The notes under the pieces: model-generated | Databases searched by the model: none | Seen by the model: only the letters and a program-made list of their open reading frames with translations | Told to the model about the DNA's origin: nothing | NCBI GenBank assembly: GCA_902729315.2 | Contig: LR746267.1 | Location: 625,001-689,000 of the forward strand | Direction: 5' to 3' | Origin: Spirodela intermedia | Taxonomy: Eukaryota; Streptophyta; Magnoliopsida; Alismatales; Araceae | DNA: 64,000 nucleotides | Made by a program: the position numbers and the translations under genes | Shown: positions 59,801-64,000 of the stretch, piece by piece | How positions within the stretch are numbered: the stretch's first letter is position 1 | How the letters are laid out: the number at the start of each line of letters is the position of its first letter

Positions 59801-60554
59801 CCTGTGAATGGCGATTATTGTATTCAGGAAAAAATATCTGTTTATTATATTCCCCGTTTCATTATGTTCTCAGTTTGTTCTTTTAACTTTTTCCTGTGAA
59901 TGGGGATTATTATATTCAGGAAAAATGTCTATTTATTATATTCCCCACTTCATTATGTTCTTAATTCGTTCCTTTATATTTTCCTGTGAATGGGGATTGT
60001 TATATTCAGGAAAATATCTATTTATTTATATTCCCCTCTTCAGTATTTTCTTAGTTTCTTCTTTTATCTTTTTCCTGTGAATGGGGATTAATATACTCAG
60101 GAAAATATCTATTTATCATATTCCCCGCTTCATTATGTTATTAGTTTGTTCTTTTATCTTTTTCCTGTGAATGGCGATTATTCTATTGAGGAAAAATATT
60201 TATTTATTGTATTTCGCCGCTATATTATGTTCTTAGTTCGTTCTTTTATATTTTTCCTGTGAATGGGGATTATTATATTGAGGAAAAATATCTATTTATT
60301 ATATTTCCCCGGTTCAATATGTTTTTAGTTCGTTCTTTTGTGTTTTCCCTGTGGATGGGGATTATTATATTGAGGAAAAATATCTATTTATTAAATTCCC
60401 CCGGTTCATTATGTTCTTGGTTATCTTTCCAAAACTGTAGATCGCCAAGATCACCGAAGAAGGCGCCACTATCTACCCGGCCTACTCCTTGAAGACTTTC
60501 TGGGGGTTTTCTGCCTTTCAGAATCCTGGTCAGTTTGCCGAAGGAACATGGTAG
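56818..60554 (+). CDS. PBG1: 20S proteasome beta-7/beta type-4 subunit (PBG1)
   Basis: Seven exons: 56818-56823, 56935-56993, 57784-57860, 58957-59086, 59232-59391, 59486-59671, 60441-60554; 732 nt, 243 aa. It is a non-catalytic beta subunit of the proteasome core, homologous to Arabidopsis PBG1 (At1g56450, 246 aa from memory). Visible: YPYVTGTSVIGIKYKDGIL, TGGSYGSTLRYKSVERMK, HSLLGASGEISDFQEILRYL, DNMWDDGNSLGPKEIHNYL, MYNRRNKFNPLWNSLVLGGV, HVATGFGNHLAVPILRSEW, LLYRDRSSINKFQIAKITEE and the C-terminal tail. The first coding exon is only six bases (Met-Glu). If it is wrong, ATG 56953 in exon 2 is the next in-frame start. Intron 6 is almost entirely a 91-bp tandem repeat. Confidence 0.95.
59700..60420 (+). 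repeat. Eight-copy 91-bp minisatellite filling PBG1 intron 6
   Basis: The anchor tgtgaatgg or tgtggatgg recurs about every 91 bp from about 59713 to 60350. Each unit continues gattat, then tattcagg or tattgagg, aaaatat, tatttat, and ttcattatgttctta, and ends with a T-rich tract. Most units contain a pyrimidine tract followed by tattcag or actcag, which resembles a 3' splice site; units 6-8 read tattgag. Confidence 0.95.
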
Positions 60555-62066
60555 TTCTTCTTGGGGTTGGCGGTGTGTTGTCGTCACTTCTGGATACTTC
60601 CTACTCTGAATTCAGTCTCCTTAAGATATTCGTGAAGAATAGCTCTCTAGGGAACCTGTGCTGCCGTTGACTTTTTTCTTTTTTTTTGGGTTCATCAGGA
60701 TCCTATGCAATCTATTTCCATGGAAGTTTTCTTGTCTCATAAAAGGATCATGTTGAATGCACGCATTATCCTGCAATGCTATGTTGACTTTCACCAGGAT
60801 TGACGACTTTAAAGGGGGAGGCTCTACCTCCGTTGACCCCTCTCTTTCTTAATCGTAGGTTAACTTTTTATGTGACTCCAACTCCATTTCTCCTTGGTAT
60901 ATTAGGGTTCCGTGGTAATATTCTCGACTCATGGGAACATATCTCATTATCCTCCAACGATCTATCCAGTTTTAAAGGGATTGACACCTCCAAAAGCCTA
61001 GACTGTTGAATGTCTTCCTTGGATTGTTAGGATTCATGAAGTCAACAAGGAGAGAGAGAATCTTCAACTGTGGGCTTTTGGTGATGGATGCCAGTGATCT
61101 TGATAATTCCATAATAAGTTTACCCTGTTGTGGGGATTCTATTCATTTTCTAGGCAAAACCATGGCTTTCGCCCGAATCCCTTGGATTTTTATTTTTTTT
61201 CTTCTTTTATGAACATGGGTTATAGGATTTATAATCCTTTGGTCAAATGTGCCGCCCAGAACGTTGACCTCCCTTGGGATGATGACTTCTGGAGTGGGCC
61301 CCACGGCGGACTGTTAGTCAAAAGATCATGCCCACTATTGTTGGCATTGTAGCCGCCATTTACCATGATCAGAGAGGCACAATAAGATAAAAGATGAAAT
61401 ATTTACTGAGAGATGATTTTTTTTGCCTGATAATGATGGAATAGAGGAAAACTCGAACATAATTATAACAAATAAATGAAAAAATGGGACAAGGCGTTGA
61501 CATCAGTCGAGTCGTAATGACTACTTTGCCCAAAGATGGGAGGCTGGAAGAAGATGAAAGATCAGCCAATCGGAGTTCTCTGTGGGGAATTATTGGGATT
61601 GTCAACGCATAAAGTCCCAGGTGTTTGAGGCTTCTACAAATCCAAAAGTCGACGCTCAAGGAAGTTTTGATCTGCCAAAAGGCCACCAATGCTTCATGTA
61701 AGTTTAGGAGGGGCCTTCTAAGTGGGGATGCATAAATTTGGGAAGAGCAAAGCCAAGCCATGAGAAAATATGCTTAAAACCATGAGAAGTCAACGTGTGA
61801 GGTGGGCAGATGGACGAGTCGGGGAAAGAAGCGGGTGTACTGATTAGTGCTGAAACTATACGAAACGACTGTGAGATTTCTTGTGCCCCTATTTGCATGA
61901 GAGTTTTGTGTAGGGTTTTTACGGCAATTAACTGATAACCTCCCAGGGTTTTCAAAATAATCCGGGTTAGAGAAATCAGACGGAGATTTGTGCGATAGAA
62001 AGCCGATGCATGCGACTGTGGAAAAACCTAGAGATGCATACACAGAGAGAAAGTGGGGGGGCGGGA

Positions 62067-62182
62067 CGAGAGAGAGAGTGAGAGAGAGAGGGAGAGAATG
62101 AAGGAATAGAGAGAGAGAGAAAGAGGGAATAGAGAGAGGGAGAGAAAGAGGAAATAGAGGGAGGGGAGAGAGAGAGAGAGAG
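62067..62182 (+). repeat. GA-rich microsatellite
   Basis: GA runs are broken by AGGGA and GGAATAGA units, themselves weakly repeated. Confidence 0.88.
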
Positions 62183-62809
62183 ACCTTAGAAAGCCAAATC
62201 GAACATCGGCAGATGGGCGAAAGAACGACGGATGGGTCAAATTCAAGCCTAAAAGTCTCCATCTTCTCTCTCTCTCCATTCCTGACGGTTATTCCCTTCT
62301 ATGTTTTCTACGCCTGCTTCGGCTGCGCTTGCTCTTCCACATGAATAACAAAGAGCCCCTCTTCATGGGCTTCTCTCTAAACCCAGACCTTCAGAATGAT
62401 TTTCCAGCTCCGACTCTGATTTCCCTGCAGAATGGAATTGTAGTTGCCCGTGTTATTTCGGAGATAATCAGGCGGCAATGGTCGAGATAATATCTATCAG
62501 AGGGAGAATCCGCAGGTACCCGCCAGACCTTGAGCCTTCCTCAAGTCTCTCGTTTACAATTAGAGATTTCCGGCAGACTTTTGGCTACTGTTGAGTTGAC
62601 TCCGCTGACGAACGTAACCTTTGGGCCACAGCCGTGAACCAGCCCCTTCTCTCTCTCCCTCTCTCCATGACTGTCTGTTCGGTTGCCAGACTTCTTGTAC
62701 CCCGGATATGGAGAAGAAGAAGGCCGCGATACCTCGTGAGTTATATGGTCAGACTAGGTGAGCTAGCCTTCTCTGTAGCTTCCATGAGGGAACACTTCAG
62801 ACTTATCCC

Positions 62810-62812
<3 letters not shown>

Positions 62813-62844
<32 letters not shown>
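62813..62844 (+). repeat. (CT)n microsatellite near the thaumatin-like gene start
   Basis: About 16 CT units, 95 bp upstream of the chosen ATG. Confidence 0.93.
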
Positions 62845-62847
<3 letters not shown>

Positions 62848-62938
62848 TACTAGTCCAAAGAGATTTCCTACAAATATGGTTGCGGAGCCAGCGAAAGTAA
62901 ACAACAAGCGAGAATCGGTGGATACCCTCTTCTCCTCC

Positions 62939-63610
62939 ATGGCTTCCTCGCGCAGGCTCCCCGTTTCTCTTCTCTTCTTCCCTTTCCTCTTTACCCTCTC
63001 CCACGCCGCCACCATCACCGTCATCAACCGCTGCTCCAGAACTCTCTGGGCTGCCGCCTCCCCCGGCGGAGGCCGCCGGCTGGACTCCGGTCAGACCTGG
63101 ACGTTCAATGTCAACCCAGGAACCACCGGCGGCCGCGTGTGGGCTCGCACCGGCTGCTCCTTCGACGCCGCCGGCCGCGGCCGCTGCGAGACCGGCGACT
63201 GCGGCGGCCTCCTGGAGTGCCGCGGGTACGGGCAGGCGCCCAACACCCTGGCCGAGTACGCCCTCAACCAGTTCAGCAACCTCGACTTCTTCGATATCTC
63301 CCTGGTGGACGGCTTCAACGTGCCCATGGACTTCAGCCCAACTACCGGCGGGTGCCGCGGGATCCGCTGTGCCGCCGACATCGTGGGGCAGTGCCCGGCG
63401 GAGCTGAGGGCCCCCAGCGCGTGCAGGGACCCCTGCAACGTGTTCAAGACTGACAATTACTGCTGCAACTCCGGCAGCTGCACGCCGACCAACTACTCGA
63501 GGTTCTTCAAGGAGAGGTGCCCAGATGCCTACAGCTACCCCAAGGACGATGCCACGAGCACCTTCACCTGCCGCGCCGGCGGCAACTACAGGGTCGTCTT
63601 CTGTCCTTGA
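62939..63610 (+). CDS. Thaumatin-like / osmotin-like protein (PR-5 family)
   Basis: This single-exon gene encodes 223 aa. PR-5 proteins are secreted or vacuolar defence proteins, often stress-induced, some with beta-glucan binding or antifungal activity. Visible: a signal peptide of about 23 residues ending SHA, then [16 protein letters not shown], all 16 cysteines expected for eight disulfides, the signature [12 protein letters not shown], and acidic-cleft residues in NTLAEYAL and [16 protein letters not shown]. It ends [15 protein letters not shown] with no C-terminal vacuolar extension, so secretion to the apoplast is likely. Length is typical of the large-type family. An in-frame ATG at 62876 would put 21 hydrophilic residues before the signal peptide, so ATG 62939 is preferred. 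Stop TGA at 63608-63610. Confidence 0.96.
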   Translation: MASSRRLPVSLLFFPFLFTLSHAATITVINRCSRTLWAAASPGGGRRLDSGQTWTFNVNPGTTGGRVWARTGCSFDAAGRGRCETGDCGGLLECRGYGQAPNTLAEYALNQFSNLDFFDISLVDGFNVPMDFSPTTGGCRGIRCAADIVGQCPAELRAPSACRDPCNVFKTDNYCCNSGSCTPTNYSRFFKERCPDAYSYPKDDATSTFTCRAGGNYRVVFCP

Positions 63611-63612
63611 GC

Positions 63613-64000
63613 CGCCGTCTCGCCGCGGCCATGAACTCTTTCTTTCTTCCATGGGTCAAGCTTTTCGACCGGGCTATATAATAAGGAAATAAGGAGGGAT
63701 ATGTATCCCGCTTTCACGGTCTCAGAACCGTGATCGCTACTAATGCCACTCTGTTTACTAGCTAGAAATAAAATAATATTATGTTTGGAAATACGAGATA
63801 TGCCTCAGATGAAGAACAACTCTTCGCCAGAGGGACGGGTCACGAGTTATGATGGACGGCGCTTTTGATACTGACGAAGATAAGGACTCTTTGACGATCA
63901 CAGAACGTCCAACTTTTGCACGAACTTGTGGGGCTCTTGTTCTTCTGCGTGAGTAATAGGCTAAGAAATGGAGATTCCATAAGAAAACAAACAGACCAGA
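63613..64000. other. 3' flank of the thaumatin-like gene
   Basis: No gene is seen. aaataaaataat near 63766 could act as a polyadenylation region. Confidence 0.5.

Larger units (their letters stand above)
60555..62938. other. Intergenic interval between the proteasome and thaumatin-like genes
   Basis: No supported gene. A GA-rich array lies at 62067-62182 and a (CT)n array at 62813-62844. The latter probably sits in the 5' UTR or core promoter of the thaumatin-like gene. Several TTGAC cores are scattered through it (for example 60667, 60835 and 61263). Confidence 0.5.

Overview
This window is nuclear DNA from a flowering plant. The evidence is spliceosomal GT-AG introns, three large intronless PLS-class pentatricopeptide repeat (PPR) genes, an ALOG/LSH regulator, a group IIe WRKY factor, a patellin, a PR-5/thaumatin-like protein and a plant NDR kinase. 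Two features are notable: very long GA/CT microsatellites and GC-rich intronless or short-intron genes set in AT-rich flanks and long introns. I cannot fix the species. A non-grass monocot, magnoliid or early-diverging angiosperm is a guess only.

Layout. 1-69 (-): possible first codons of a gene leaving the left edge. 1888-4404 (+): PPR gene resembling Arabidopsis At4g21300. 4.4-12.0 kb: gene-poor. 12034-12793 (-): ALOG gene. 12.8-18.4 kb: gene-poor, with a 0.93-kb purine-only island. 18413-20497 (-): PPR gene resembling At3g01580. 20683-25072 (-): six-exon short-chain dehydrogenase resembling At4g20760. 28535-31126 (-): three-exon WRKY14/35-like gene. 34139-42689 (-): thirteen-exon NDR kinase. 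44269-48703 (-): eight-exon protein N-terminal methyltransferase. 49438-51792 (+): PPR gene resembling At4g20770. 52443-54401 (+): four-exon patellin. 56500-56572 (+): tRNA-Arg(CCG). 56818-60554 (+): seven-exon proteasome beta subunit PBG1. 62939-63610 (+): thaumatin-like protein. Every exon model was joined by hand from splice signals, reading phase and family alignment from memory. All codon sums are in phase.

The genes do not form one pathway. Three PPR proteins point to organelle RNA processing. The kinase, methyltransferase, proteasome subunit and patellin are housekeeping or signalling genes. The WRKY, W-box clusters and thaumatin-like protein fit stress and defence. From memory, At4g20760 and At4g20770 are neighbours in Arabidopsis; here their counterparts flank three inserted genes.

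The strongest unexplained signals are structural. At least seven unrelated loci carry tandem duplications with unit length about 150-230 bp, close to a nucleosome repeat, and one intron holds eight copies of a 91-bp unit. One duplication has copied the last codons and stop of a PPR gene. An intron of the NDR kinase holds an 0.86-kb inverted repeat with arms of about 277 bp, each containing a sequence like an initiator-Met-tRNA primer-binding site, and the whole is flanked by imperfect 56-58 bp direct repeats. I saw no intact transposon, virus, CRISPR array or bacterial-type system.
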